Part shown: piece by piece, positions 1-11,500 of the stretch
How the letters are laid out: every line of letters starts with the position of its first letter
How positions within the stretch are numbered: position 1 is the stretch's first letter
Origin: Hansfordia pulvinata
Lineage: Eukaryota; Ascomycota; Sordariomycetes; Xylariales
Reading direction: 5' to 3'
Assembly: GCA_006538405.1 (NCBI GenBank)
Contig: BJKQ01000007.1
Span: 744,001-808,000 of the forward strand
Length of the DNA: 64,000 nt
The notes under the pieces: model-generated
Database searches by the model: none
What the model was told of the DNA's origin: nothing
What the model saw: the letters and a program-made list of their open reading frames with translations, nothing else
Translations under genes and position numbers: made by a program

Positions 1-1096
1 GGGGCGGCTTGCTCGTACTCGTGCTGACCGCCACAGCGAAGCCAGGCACAGCAGCAGAACTGTGCGTCCTGGTTGCGATGTGCTCCAGCAGCCCCAGCAC
101 TGGTCGGTCTACTGGAAAAAGCACTGCGGTACGAGTATGAGCCCGAGTCGATGGCGGTGTCAACCACCCGAAGTGAGAGGCAGGTAGGTGGTAGGTCCTC
201 TCGGTACTCATAGCCTCCCGTGCCTCCCGCAGGCAAGAAAGTTGGGACCAGACAGACCTACATAATATCTACGGAGTATTATGTGCGAGTAGCTAAGCCC
301 GTGCGCGTCATCGGCAGCCGTCATTAGGTAGGTACATGTATGGGGAATGCGGAGCTGATGAGCGACGAGGGGCGCTGATGGCGGCCGTCGATAGCTAATG
401 AGACCAATTCCCGCCGCCGGAGAGATGAATCTGGGTCTGAGGCGAGGGCGTGACGGAACAAATAAAGTTGAGCTGGACGAGGCCGGCTGGGTACATATAT
501 CTGCAGGGAAGGGTGAAGTTACACGACCTCAGGCATAGTTGTGAGGCTGGAATACCATGGATTGTTCCTGTGTACCTCGTTCGATAGACGGGGTATCTCA
601 TTACATAAGGTATGAATACTCGTAGGTCAGTAGGTACATGTAGATGGGAGAAGTTCCAATGGCTCACCACATGTCATGTAACGTCAATGCATGGCAAGCA
701 CGAGTTGAGCGGATGCGAATTCATCAGAGGGAAGCTGCGAGGCTGCCGAGAAAAGGTGGGGCGGCACTCTGAATTCGCCGGTGCTGACTGTCGAGCTACC
801 TTCGTATCTCCTACCTGTCCATACGTGCTGGATAGTACCTTACTGAGACTCACACCTTCAACCAATATTTTGCGCGCCCTCAAGTGATCGCTTCCGCCGA
901 GTCGCCTCCATCCCACTTCCCGAGATTGATGCTTGCTCGGCACTCTTCCGCCTCGCCCTGCGACCTTCTCTGCTCCGATCGTCCGCGCCTCAGGCTTCGC
1001 CAGCTCATCGCCAGCAGCGATAGATGATGATATAACGCTTCTTGGCTCTGCCCATCTCCGCAGTCGGCGCTCGTGGCGCTCACCCCCATCTCCGCC
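1..1096. other. Intergenic, no gene seen
   Basis: No convincing coding region on either strand: the open frames are short and overlap in conflicting frames. The stretch has TACTCG/CGAGTA motifs (about 11-24, 130-146, 619-627) and a TACGGAGTA motif near 272, both of which recur between genes across the window. The last 200 bases probably include the TFIIE-alpha promoter and 5' leader. Confidence 0.6.
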
Positions 1097-2472
1097 ATGG
1101 ACATCGCCCAGACCTTTGTGCGCTCCGTCGTCCGCGCCTTCTACAACACAAAGGACCTCGACACCCGCCACATCCTCATCGTCGACGCCCTCATCATACA
1201 CTCGGCTCTTCGCGACGATGACCTATCCTACCTTATGAGCATGAATCTCAAAGACCTCCATCGCATATGCGCCCGCCTCAAGGAGGACCGCTTTCTGCAC
1301 CAGTACGGCCTCTTTCCCGATTCCTCCTGCCCGCCACGGCTGGCCCAGTCCGTGCCAGCACGACTCACCTGCTCACCCTGTTGTCCAGACATGTCCGCCC
1401 CGAGCTGAAGGAAGGCCAGCTGCGCCCCACGAATCGCACTTACTACTACATTGACTATCGCCAGGCCATCGACGCCATCAAGTGGCGCGTTTACCACGTT
1501 GACAAGGAGGTCCAGGGCAACGCCGTGCCCCAGCAGGAAAAGAAGGAGTATTTCTGCGCTCGCTGTCAGGCCGAGTGGACCCAGATGGAGGTTCTCGACA
1601 ACATGCAGCCCGACGGCTTTCACTGCCACCGATGCGACTACATCCTGGTTTCCGACCCCGAACGCCAAGCAGGCGGCCACGAGCAAAGCACTCGCCTCAA
1701 CAACCAGCTCAAGTTCATCACCGAGCTGCTGCCCGAGCTCGACCGCGTCCATATCCCTGACAACAATTTCGAGGTGGCCCACTCCAATGCCCGCCCAGTC
1801 GTCAGGGATGCCCAGAACCAGGTCGCACAGTCCATAGTCGTCGAGCCCGACAAGCCGACTGCCGTCCAGGGTATGGCCAACACTGGCCCCCAGAGCATCG
1901 CCATCAACATCACCGAGGCCAGCGGTCCCTCCGAGGCCGAGCGCCAGGAAGAGGAGGCGCGGCGCCAAAAGCTCGCTGCCCAAAATGCCTTGCCAGAATG
2001 GCACATGCGCTCGACCGTTTCTGGCACAGCATACAGCACCGAGAACAGCAATGGCGGGTCCAAGGCCGTCAAGATTGGTCCCTCGGACGACGAAGATAAG
2101 AAACCGGGTTCTGGGGCCAATGGGGCGGACGAGGCTGGCGGCGACACAGATATGGACGCCGTCTTTGCCAAGCTCATGCAGCAGCAGCAGGCACGCGAAG
2201 CCGCCGAAGAAGACGACGATGACGATGATGATGACGACGAGGATGAGTTTGAAGATGTGGACGGCCTTGCCAATGCGACATCAGTTGCTCCTTCGTCTGC
2301 CGAGCCCGACAAGAAGGGACCTGTGGCGGGCGCCTCCATCAGTGGTACCACTAGCGCAGCGGACACACCAGCTTCCACGTCGTCTGCCAAGAAGGTCAAG
2401 GTTGCGGAACCGGCAGCAGGCGACGACGACGATGAGAGTGACGACGACGACGTGGCGTTCGAAGATGTATGA
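1097..2472 (+). CDS. tfa1: TFIIE large (alpha) subunit, Tfa1-like
   Basis: General transcription factor IIE alpha subunit, which recruits and stimulates TFIIH at RNA polymerase II promoters in the nucleus. Two exons are read, 1097..1302 and 1389..2472, giving 429 aa. The intron 1303..1388 starts GTACGG, has a CTCAC branch-like site and ends CCAG. Splicing joins an N-terminal winged-helix segment (residues 1-69) to HVRPELKEGQ, as expected for the family. Next come the NRTYYYIDYR block (84-93) and a C4 zinc ribbon with Cys125, Cys128, Cys148 and Cys151. The C-terminal half is charged, with an Asp/Glu tract coded around 2209-2250 and a second acidic stretch at the end, typical of this subunit. 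The ATG at 1097 is preferred over the upstream in-frame 1073 because the conserved domain begins at once. The family call is firm; the exact intron ends are inferred. Confidence 0.93.
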
Positions 2473-4616
2473 GTCGGCAGTGATGGAGAAGGGCGGCCGC
2501 TGCCCCTCCTTGGCCGGGATGCGTGATCCGCTCACGCGTCGAAAGTTGGCGCCGTCTGCTTTCGTCTACCCATTGACACTTGCAACATGCCCCACGATGA
2601 TTTCGCAGAACCTATAGCACAGGTCCACGGCGCATTGGAAGCACTGTCTAGCCACGCTAAGGTACAGGATCCGTCGTGATCGGAGAGGGCCTACATTTGG
2701 GCACAATGCCGCTGGTGAGACTGCAACGAAGAGGCCATGCAGCACAGCGAATGCGACAGAGCCGTGCTGACTGACCACGCTGAAGGGTCATTGACTGACT
2801 TGGCGAACATGGTGCTCGCAGCCACTGCCATTTACGGATACGACAGCCACTCACCCGCCGGGCGATCTTGATAGAACCGTCTCACTTCTCCCCGGCAGCA
2901 CCAAGGATAAGAAGCGAGCTTAAGCGAACCCCGAGCAGGCGCAGGAGAGCGGAGAGCAGTTGCCAAACCATCAAATGCCGTGAGCGATGCATTATTCTTG
3001 GGTTCATTGGCATTGCACCGTGGCTGAGTCTGCGACACTGGAACTGGAATTATTTGAAAGGCTATGCGCGGCAGGTCAGCTCCCCTGTGCAGCTGCAAGC
3101 GCCGTCAGCTACTTTACGGCATGGCTTTCAAGAGTGAGACAGGTGGCTAAATGTCTCCGAGGCTTTGAGCAGGGGGCATGCCATCCGTACTTGGCGGCCC
3201 TTCACGTGCCTCGAGATGAGTCTTCACGTGCCTCGAGATGAAAAGCGACATAGTCGACAGCGATTGGACTGGCAAAGATTTCCAACCAACGGGACACCAA
3301 ATCCTTATGAATATTAGTTCCAAAGTCTATATTACAGCGCAAAGAATCGACAAGCAACCCCTTGGATTCGCGTAAAGCATGTGTCTATCCAGGTTCGAAG
3401 TGACGTGAGACCTACCTTCTGATCTTGCCCTGGCTGAAGCCTGACTTTGACTTGTAGATGGCAACATTGCCACTGACGAAAGACGGGCGGGTCCGGGATG
3501 CAGGACCAGCTCTGTCGACGCCAGTGACACGTAGCCATTGACGCAGGGCAGCTGCTGGCCCTCGCTAGAACTCAATCGCTTACCCCGACGACTCCTCTTA
3601 AAACTGTGTAGCCTATCGCTTTGGATGCTGTCTGTGTGAGAGTGACGACTCGCCCGGGAGTTGAGGTTCGCAATCGATGAGAGCAATGAGAGTTCACGGA
3701 CAGGAGGGGGGATTGAGCAGAAAGTCTGTCCTTCTCCTCTTCAGATCAACCAGATCAATCGAGTCTCTGTTGGCCAATTGTTTTAAACACAGCGTGGCCG
3801 CGCGGTGCCGAAATGGCAAGCCGGCCCAGCTTCAAATCAGCAGGGCTTCTCATTTGACAGCAGTGTGGTGAGACCGCCACGGGCAAAGCGCACCGCACCG
3901 AGGAGGAGCGAGGGTTGGGATTGGCCGTGGCGAAGGGAAATCAGCAGAGCGCCAGCGGGCGAGGCTATATTTGTGCCTGGACTGTCTCTTGCAGGATCGC
4001 TCTCGGTGGCGCGAAACCGGCCTCGTTGCCCGCGAAGGGTTCCAGGCACCGGTCCCCAGGCGTTTGCTGATCTAAGCCGGGCGGGTGCTGACCGACCATG
4101 CTCGCTGACGCCCGGGCGGTGTCATGTCTTGTCTTCTCGCTGGGGACGGCAAAGCCGGACAAGGGCTCGACCCGGCCCCAAGCCCACCGAAGACTGAAGA
4201 CTGGGGGAAAAGACGCACCGACTCGTCAGATGGGTGGCCCATTGAAGCCAGCCGCACGGCCTACATATCGTTTCCTCACACCCATGATGGGGGAAGTCAT
4301 CTTTCTTTCACCTCAGCACGCCACCCCTCAGCAGAGCGTCAGCTTCCCAGCCCCTGTCCTGGCCAGTCGATGGGCCAACAGACAGTCCCGCCCACCGATG
4401 GTGAGGGCTTACGTGTTTTCCCTACCACTCGGAGCGAAATGAAGAAACCTCGGGGAGGCTGTCGGTCTATATGTAGGCTGGCCTCTGCCGTTCCCTCTCT
4501 CCCCTCTCCCGAGTCCCTAGGGTCGTTGTGTCTTGAGGTTCTCACCAGGAGCGAGGAGCCCGAGGAAAATCAGCAACTTGAACAATCCTCCTATTGAACA
4601 TCTTGGCCATTTCGAC
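2473..4616. other. Intergenic, no gene seen
   Basis: About 2.1 kb without a supportable gene. Open frames up to 157 codons (for example 4124-4597, plus strand) have arginine- and proline-rich, conflicting translations that look like chance frames in GC-rich DNA. The only structure I see is the duplicated E-box block at 3200-3241. Confidence 0.5.
3200..3241. repeat. Tandem 20-bp repeat carrying CACGTG and CTCGAG palindromes
   Basis: Two perfect copies of a 20-bp unit (3200-3219 and 3222-3241), two bases apart. Each has a CACGTG E-box followed by a CTCGAG palindrome. CACGTG is the core site of fungal bHLH factors (Pho4/Cbf1/SREBP types). Whether it regulates anything here is unknown; the nearest gene start is more than 1.3 kb away. 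Confidence 0.6.
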
Positions 4617-5062
4617 ATGCAGCTCTGGTACCTGGTCTCGCTCGCCGTGCTGCTCGGCACCGCTCGGCGGCGGCCGTCCCGGCAGACTTGGAGGAGTCTC
4701 CGGGCCAGACGCCTGCCGGCGAGGTATGTGTTCCCGCCCTTTTCCCGTGCCCCCTCTTCCCTTTCTTTCTGCAAAACTTGCTTAGGTGTATGATGAGTTG
4801 CCCTCGCGCTAACATTCCGGGAAAGGCGCTGTTCGCCAGAGGAGGCTTCCATGTTTGGCCTTTCACCAAATGTTCGAGGGGTCATCAGGAATGCGAAATG
4901 GGCGTGAGAGGGGCGCCCTGTGTCCGCATGTGCGGAGCCGGCTGGTTCTGCGGCCTCGGCGGCGTCTGCGTCCACAATTACTCCGCGGGCAGTTACCAGG
5001 CCGCGGCGAGGAAGCAGGTCGACAGCATCACATACAAGGGGAGGACCAGCGACGGGTCGTGA
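4617..5062 (+). CDS. Small cysteine-rich secreted protein (candidate)
   Basis: Two exons, 4617..4723 and 4786..5062, would encode 127 aa. The 62-bp intron starts GTATGT and ends CTTAG, and splicing keeps the frame (phase 2). Residues 1-16 (MQLWYLVSLAVLLGTA) look like a signal peptide. The second exon has all eight cysteines, in a CxxxC, KC, EC, then PCxxxC, FC, VC pattern; even-numbered, closely spaced cysteines are usual in small secreted fungal proteins with disulfides. One oddity: just after the signal peptide the spliced frame is very basic (Arg-rich), whereas the -1 frame reads an Ala/Glu/Pro-rich stretch more typical of a mature N-terminus. A one-base error or a different gene structure is therefore possible. 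I do not recognise a family. Confidence 0.55.
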
Positions 5063-5555
5063 GGAGCCCCGCGCGGGGCTTTCTGGTGTGGCCGTGGTGA
5101 CAGACAGCGCTGTCTTCTGTCGGGAGACGGGGCAAGAACTGGTCGTCCAAGCCAAAAGGGGGACGTGTGAGCACAGTACACAATGAAATTGTGATTGTTT
5201 TTTTCTACTACCCGAAGTAGCTATCTACCTAGTTATCTATGTCTATGTCTATGGTCTATGGTGTAGGCTATCCCGAACATACCTTACGGATGGGAGTACC
5301 GAATGAGTGTTTTCGTCACCAGCTGTCGCTTCGTCCGGATCGTCCCTCCCGCAGCCCCAGCGAGGTTTTGACCGCCACGGGTGGGTGTCCAACACCTGGT
5401 CACGATTCCCGCATACGGGCGGGCAATCCATCTGATATCAATCCCCCCGTCATCCTCTCTGGCCCGGTCTCTTCCGATCAGTATCTTCCATTTTTTTTCA
5501 TGACTCGGTGGTGCTGAGAGAGCCGGCGGAAGAAAAAGGGCTGTCTTTTACAAGG
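5063..5555. other. Convergent intergenic region
   Basis: About 490 bp between the 3' ends of two convergent small secreted-protein genes. It has several imperfect repeats of TCTATGTCTATG-like sequence at about 5235-5262 and no coding signal; it is likely 3' UTR of both neighbours. Confidence 0.5.
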
Positions 5556-6176
5556 TTAACCGCGCCCCGCAGACAAGAGGTTTTTGACATCGGCTTGCAC
5601 TCCCTGTATGCCCCGCACGATATCGGCGGTGATTGCCTCGTCGGTCTGGCCGCCGGCCTTGGCTCTGAGGAGCTGCAGCTGAGCGTCGTTGGGGCGGAAG
5701 CCGACGTTCTGGGAGAAGTACCAGCCCATCATCTGCGAGTAGGCGACATTCGTCCTGTCGTCCCTCTTGGGCTCGTCCATGTGCTGGATGGTGGTCTGCA
5801 TGGCCCCGATAATGGTGACCATCCCCGCCGCGTCGCGCCTGACGTTCCCGGCAGCGGCATTGTTCAAGAAGTGCACCCAGATGCGCATGCTGTACGTCGC
5901 GAAGGCCTCGGGCGAAGGCTTGAGAACCTTCCTGTATTCCTTGGCCGATTTCTTATCGGACAGGCGGTCTTTGAACAAGCCGCTCTTGCTGCTGGCGTCG
6001 GCCACCTTCGCGAGCTCTTCCAAGAACGGGTCGAGCGCGTCGCTGCTGCCCCAGAAACGGCTCTGCAGCTCGGCGGCCGATCCGTCGTCGCCCGGCGCCG
6101 CCGCCGACGACGATGCCGGCAAGGCCACCGCCAACGAGCAGGCGGAGAGGAAGGCGAGGACAGCTTGGACGCGCAT
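5556..6176 (-). CDS. Predicted secreted protein of unknown function, 206 aa
   Basis: Single-exon minus-strand frame. I chose the ATG at 6174-6176 because the peptide from there begins with a clean signal sequence (MRVQAVLAFLSACSLAVA, then LPASSSAAA). The upstream extension of the same frame is a Glu/Arg/Lys-rich stretch from a purine-rich leader and looks untranslated. The mature part has no cysteine, is rich in Ala, Lys and Asp, and is probably alpha-helical. It has blocks such as FLEELAKVADASSKSGLFKD and MMGWYFSQNVGFRPNDAQLQ. I do not recognise a family. The gene is convergent with the Cys-rich secreted-protein gene. The downstream plus-strand C-run (about 6338-6352) and TGCC repeats lie in its promoter side. 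Confidence 0.7.
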   Translation of the reverse strand: MRVQAVLAFLSACSLAVALPASSSAAAPGDDGSAAELQSRFWGSSDALDPFLEELAKVADASSKSGLFKDRLSDKKSAKEYRKVLKPSPEAFATYSMRIWVHFLNNAAAGNVRRDAAGMVTIIGAMQTTIQHMDEPKRDDRTNVAYSQMMGWYFSQNVGFRPNDAQLQLLRAKAGGQTDEAITADIVRGIQGVQADVKNLLSAGRG

Positions 6177-8152
6177 GTTGGCAAGATGTTTTCGGTTTCG
6201 GTTTCTTCTTTTTTCCCCTCCTTCTTCTTCTTCTTTCGGTATGTATCCTGGTTCGCTGTGTTGGGAGCAATCAAAAGGCAACAAGGACTCGCGGCCTGGG
6301 TCGACGTGGTCTTTTATGTGCTCCCAACGACCCCATCCCCCCCCCCCCCCCGCCCCTCCTTCGCCTCAATCTCTCTCTCTGCCTGCCTGCCTGCCTGTCT
6401 GTCTGCGAGTACCCTAGGAGCACCGCGTCAAATATTCGTCCACGCACGTCCCCCAAGACGCCACCGCTAAAGCTATGCCCAAGCAAAGGGGCGGCGGCGC
6501 GACGAGCTGAGCCCTCCCCCCGGAGCAAGACTCTCGCGTCGTTCTCGGCCAAAAAACGCCACTTTTCGGGGCCCTAAAAACCAAACCGTCTGCGCCTCTT
6601 GCGAGCTTCACAGAACGCCCCCCTCTCATCGGGCTTCTCGAATTTCGCGCTCGTCGCGCGGCGATGCTGGTTCCACCATCCCCAGATTACTCTCTGCACA
6701 TTGCCCCCCACACACACCCGATACTCTGTATATCGCTGTCAGGGAACAATGGGCGAGGTCGCAGGTATCACGTGGGCAACTCAAGTTGGGAAGCGAAGTC
6801 AGCTAATAATAGGGGTGGGAACTAGCAGAGTTTGCAGCGCCACGGGGGAAAAACCAGAGAGGCCTCATCAGCGAACTAGGCAGCGAGGACGCGCCGGTAT
6901 AATGAGCAGAGGGGCCGTCGCAAGATGCAAACGATGGGAGAGGGGAGGCTGGTATTATGTGGATTATCCGCAACGACCCTTACCTAATGTTATGTGTGCT
7001 GGTTACCTGCGTGAACAGAGTCCCCAGCTTTGGCCCTGCTCCATGACATCGCTCGGTAACACCCGGTGAAAAAAAGATTGAAAAAAAGAATCAAAAACAA
7101 ATCATGTGAGCACCAAGTTCTAGCAAAGCCCACGAGCTGCGCCAAGTCAAGCATGTATCCGTACGAGTAAGGGTGGCCGGTTACCGGGGGGGGGAGAAGG
7201 TGGCGGTTCAACAAGCAGAGAAGATAGCGAAATAAATTAGTTAGTCGCAGCGAATGACCCTGGTTTCAAGGAAGTATGGAACCGGGTAAGGACAATAAGG
7301 GGCAAGACACGGGACGATTATAGCTTTTTGCGACCTGAGGATTAACAGAAGTCCAGCCGCCGCCACCGCCACCGCCGCCGCTACAAGAGCGAATCGCCAA
7401 TAAAGCCGAGCAGGCAGCGGTTGATCATTACTCCCAGCGACCGGATCGGATGGATCAGGACCAGCTCACCCTTATTACCTATGCCAGGCGGCAGCGGCTG
7501 TTAATATGTTCCAGCGACTGGCCGACGGGAGAATGCAACGCCGAGTCGGTAGGTCGTGCAAGATTTCTACCTGCGTATGCCTTTAACTTATTCACAGCCG
7601 TAGTCGCCACCGTAAGCCCAGGGGCGCGCTTGGGATTTTATACAGTTCTAGCCTCTGCCGTCTCTGCCCTGACGTGCCCGACGTAGCCGACGTGCCGACG
7701 TGCCGAACGTGGCCGACGTGCCGGACGTGCTCATGGGAGAGTAGAAGAGCCCCCGACTCTTTCCTCGTGGCGGCGTCTAATTGTGTGCAAAGTGCCCAAC
7801 CGCGCGTGAGAGACCACCCGGACAGGCCAGCCAGCGAAGCGGGAAGCCGAGGCTAGGCACCATTCATTGCTTCCATGTTCCCGGACGGGGGGGGGGGAGG
7901 TCGAGAAGATGGGCGAACGTGACACGTATAGACATCGCACCGTCGAATGGAAAAGAGCCGTGTTGAACAATGAACAGTGATTGAATAAAGGACAAGCTAA
8001 CGCAACCACATCCGGGGAATGGGCGCTTCACACACAAAAGCTCCCCCCTGCTTAGGCAAAGAGAAACAGGCAAGGGGAGACAAAAAAGGTCGTTAGTCTG
8101 CGTTGGATAAATTCATCCCTCACTCCACCATACCCAACCCGGCAACCGCCCG

Positions 8153-8185
<33 letters not shown>

Positions 8186-8524
8186 CAGGATTCGCGACCG
8201 ACCAGTCGTATCTATCGGCTACTAGCGGACGCATCTCTTAGCTACTAGCGGACCCAACGCCACGGCTCACCACGCCTCTTCCGGGTGCGTGTGTCCGCCT
8301 GGGCATCGCCATAATGCATCGCTCTCATATCCTGCGCCCGCCCAATACCCCGCTGATGGCCAGTGGCCACTCGACAAGGGGCTCCAAACTGGAATCGTCC
8401 AGAAATAGCGCGCGATGTGCCCTGGTGGCTTTCCGCCAGCCACGCGGCAAGAGGAGACCGAGGGGATGAGGGGTTTTGGACAAGACATGGCATGTCTGAA
8501 CTATCAGCCTCATAGTGTCCATTC
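6177..8524. other. Intergenic, no gene seen
   Basis: About 2.3 kb. It contains a C-run near 6340, CTGCC/TGTC repeats at about 6378-6405, CCG trinucleotides at about 7355-7382, GACGTGCCG-type repeats at about 7670-7730, a G-run at about 7887-7897 and a 29-base A tract at 8157-8185. The left part should hold the promoter of the minus-strand secreted protein and the right end the 3' UTR of SMC1. No supportable ORF was found. Confidence 0.5.
8157..8185. repeat. Poly(A) tract, 29 bases
   Basis: An uninterrupted run of A on the plus strand (T on the minus strand), about 340 bp past the SMC1 stop codon. There is no reverse-transcriptase ORF or target-site duplication beside it that would make it a retrotransposon tail. 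Confidence 0.9.
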
Positions 8525-11500
8525 TCATGCGTATTTGCGCAACTGGAAAGTGCGTTAGTGACTGTTCGGGTGAAAAAAGGGAGGGGCAAGTCAGTCGCAA
8601 GGACTTCTGGTCACTTACGTCCAAGGTCAGCGTCCGTGAGCTGTTGACGTCTTGGTCACGGTAGACGCCAACGAGGCTCTCCGAGTCCTGGAACAGGCCC
8701 GTCTTCAGACTGATGACAATGAACTGCATCCCCGGTCCGGCGTGGTCGCGGATGTAGTTCTTGATCTTCTCCACGTTGGCGTTGTCCAAGGCGGCGTCGA
8801 CCTCATCGAGCACGAAGAAGGGAGACGGCTGGAAGCTGTGGATGGCAAACAGCAGTGCCAGAGCCGCCATCGTCTTCTCACCACCCGACAGGTGCTCCAT
8901 GTCTCGGAACCGCTTCAGCGGCGGCATTGCGTGGTATTTGATGCCTGACAGGTACGGCTTGTCCGTGTCCTCTTCAATGTCCAGATACGCCGATCCGCCC
9001 AGCGGGTACTGGTCACTGCGTGTCAGGTCCTTGTACACGTTGGAAATCTGCTCCTGGATGTGGGAAAAGGCGCTGTTGAAGAGATCGAAGCGCTTGGCCT
9101 TGATCTCGTCAAACGCCTCCTTGGCCGCCTTGAACGACACCTTGGAGTCTTCGAAATCCTTCTCGGTGGCCTTGAGCCGAGCTTCAACAACACCCAGCCG
9201 CTCCATGGCTCTCATGTTGGGGTTCAGCTTCTCCAGCTCGGCGGACAGCGACGATATCTTGTCTTGAAGTCGGTCCTCGACCCCTTCGTCATCAGGCTGC
9301 GGCACGGTCAGTGTCAGGTTCATCTCCTCTATCCGATTATCTTGCTTACATTCTTCAGGTCCTCCTCAAGACTGTCAAAGTCCACCTCGATTCCGTGGTC
9401 GTCCAAAGCGTCGCCCACCATGTCCACCTCGTCGCCTTCATCGACATCCATGGCATCGGCGTCGGGCTGCAGAAGGTTGTCCTCGTTGGGGAGGTCATCG
9501 AGTGAACCTTGCGATAGCGGGATGGCGACTTGCTCCAAGCGACACCTCCTGAGCAAGGCGAACTTGCCGGCGCTGTTCTTCTGTACGTCTGTCTCCAAGG
9601 CTGCGATGGCCTTTTGGCGGCTGTCGATATCTTTACTCCGCTTCTGGACCTCGGCCTTGGCGTCGCTGACCTTTTCATTCTGCGTCGAGTACGTCTCCCT
9701 CAGGCCGTCGAGTTCTTCTGTCAAGGCCTCCAGGGTGTCGTTGTCGGTGCCGATTGCGGCCTCGATCTGAGCCTTGTCGGCCTCGTAAGTCTTGATGTCC
9801 TCCGAGAACTTGGCCAACCGCTCCTTCAGATTGCGCAGGCGGCTGTCCGTCTCTTTGTGCCTGGACGTTTCCCAGCTCTTATTACTTTCGAGACGGGACC
9901 TTTGAAGTTCGAACTGATTCCGCTTCTCGGCAGCTTCTTGCTCCAGGCTGCCCTGCTGGGCCTCGTATGCTCTGATGTCCTCGTAGCCGAGTCTCTTGCA
10001 GAAGTCCGAGAAGATCTTGTCCTCGACCTGGTCAATGGCTGCTTTGAATTTCTCCACAGTCGTGCGCGTCTTTTTGAGTTTGGCGTCTTCTTCTTTGAAC
10101 TTTGGCTGCCACTCCTTAAGCTGGCGCTTGCTGTGTTCCAGCTCCTTCTTCTTGCTCGCGAGGTTCTGTTCGAAAGCGCCCATCTCCGCGCGGGCAAATT
10201 GCAGTCGCTGCTCGAGCCCCGAGAGCTCGTGCTGGAGGGTCTCTTCGGCGGTGCCGCGGCGATCAGCGCGAGGCAGCTTCTCGATTTCCTCCTTGAACTT
10301 GTCGGCCATCTTGCGCAGGTTCTCGACATCATGCTCCTCGAAGCGGCGCTTGCCTTTGTTTTCTGGACCACGACCACCCGTCATGAGACCCGCCTTGTGG
10401 ATGATGTACCCCTCCAGCGTCACCGCTTTGACGTTGATGCCCCTTTTGTAGCAGATATTCTTGGCAACGTCGAGCGAGTCGCACAGAACAGAGCCGCCGC
10501 AGGCGTACAGCATGGCACGCTCCAATGAGGACTCGTACTCGATGGCGTCGATCGTCAATCTCGACCCGGGAATGCCCTTGACTGACGGGTTGACAGGGGC
10601 GACCTGGATGTTGTCGAGCGGAATAAAGGTCAAAAGACCCAGTCGCTGGTCTCGAAGATGCTGGACACACTCGCTGGATGTCTTGGTCGTGTCGACGATG
10701 ACAGCGTCAAGTTCGCGCCCGAGGGCGGTGATAACACCCTCGTCAAACTTCTTCTGTTTCGGTTTGCACAGGTCGCAAACTCTGCCTTTGACTCCGGGGA
10801 AGAGACGTTTGAGCGAGGCCACCATCTCTTTCATCCGCACCTCCTTGTCGTTTTGGCGACGGCCGTCGTCAGCCTCCATCAGCTTCCGCAGGGTTTCCTG
10901 TAGCTTCTCGTCGAGCTCGGTGCGTCGCTGGCTAGTCCGGACCCTCTCCGACTGCATGTGGTTGAACTCCTTCTTCTTGGTGTCGATGTCGGTGGAGATC
11001 TGCTTGACGATGGCCTGTGTAGACTCCTTGCGCTCCTTAAGCGCGGCCAGCTCCGTCTCCAGCTTTTCGATCGACGCTTCGTAGGCTTCGACCTTGCCGC
11101 GGAGGCTGTTGACGTTGACTTCGTCCGTCTTGAGCTGGCGATTCAGGTTCTCGAGCTTGACGGCGTTCTCGGAAGACTTGGCCATCGCCTGAGCGCGCAG
11201 CGCGTTGTACTCTTTACGGTCGGCATCGCTCAGCTCCTTGCCCTGCTTCTTCATGGTCTCCTTCCACTGGTCCTCGAACTGCTGCTGGGCCTTTTGCACG
11301 GTGCCGAGGTCCTTCTCTATCTTGGCAATCTGCTTCTTCTGCTCGTCGCGTTCCTTGGTTACGGCGTCGATGCGTTTACGTATCGTTTCGGCTTGCTGGC
11401 TGGTCTGCTGCACCTTCTCATCGATAGGGACGAGGCTGTTCTCCTTCTCCTCAAGCTCCTTCTCTTGTCTCTTGATCTGGCGTTCCGCGCGGTGGACGTC

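Noticed and set aside
8157..8185. Poly(A) tract as a retrotransposon or processed-pseudogene tail
   Set aside because: No reverse-transcriptase or processed coding sequence precedes it on the plus strand, and no target-site duplication was seen.
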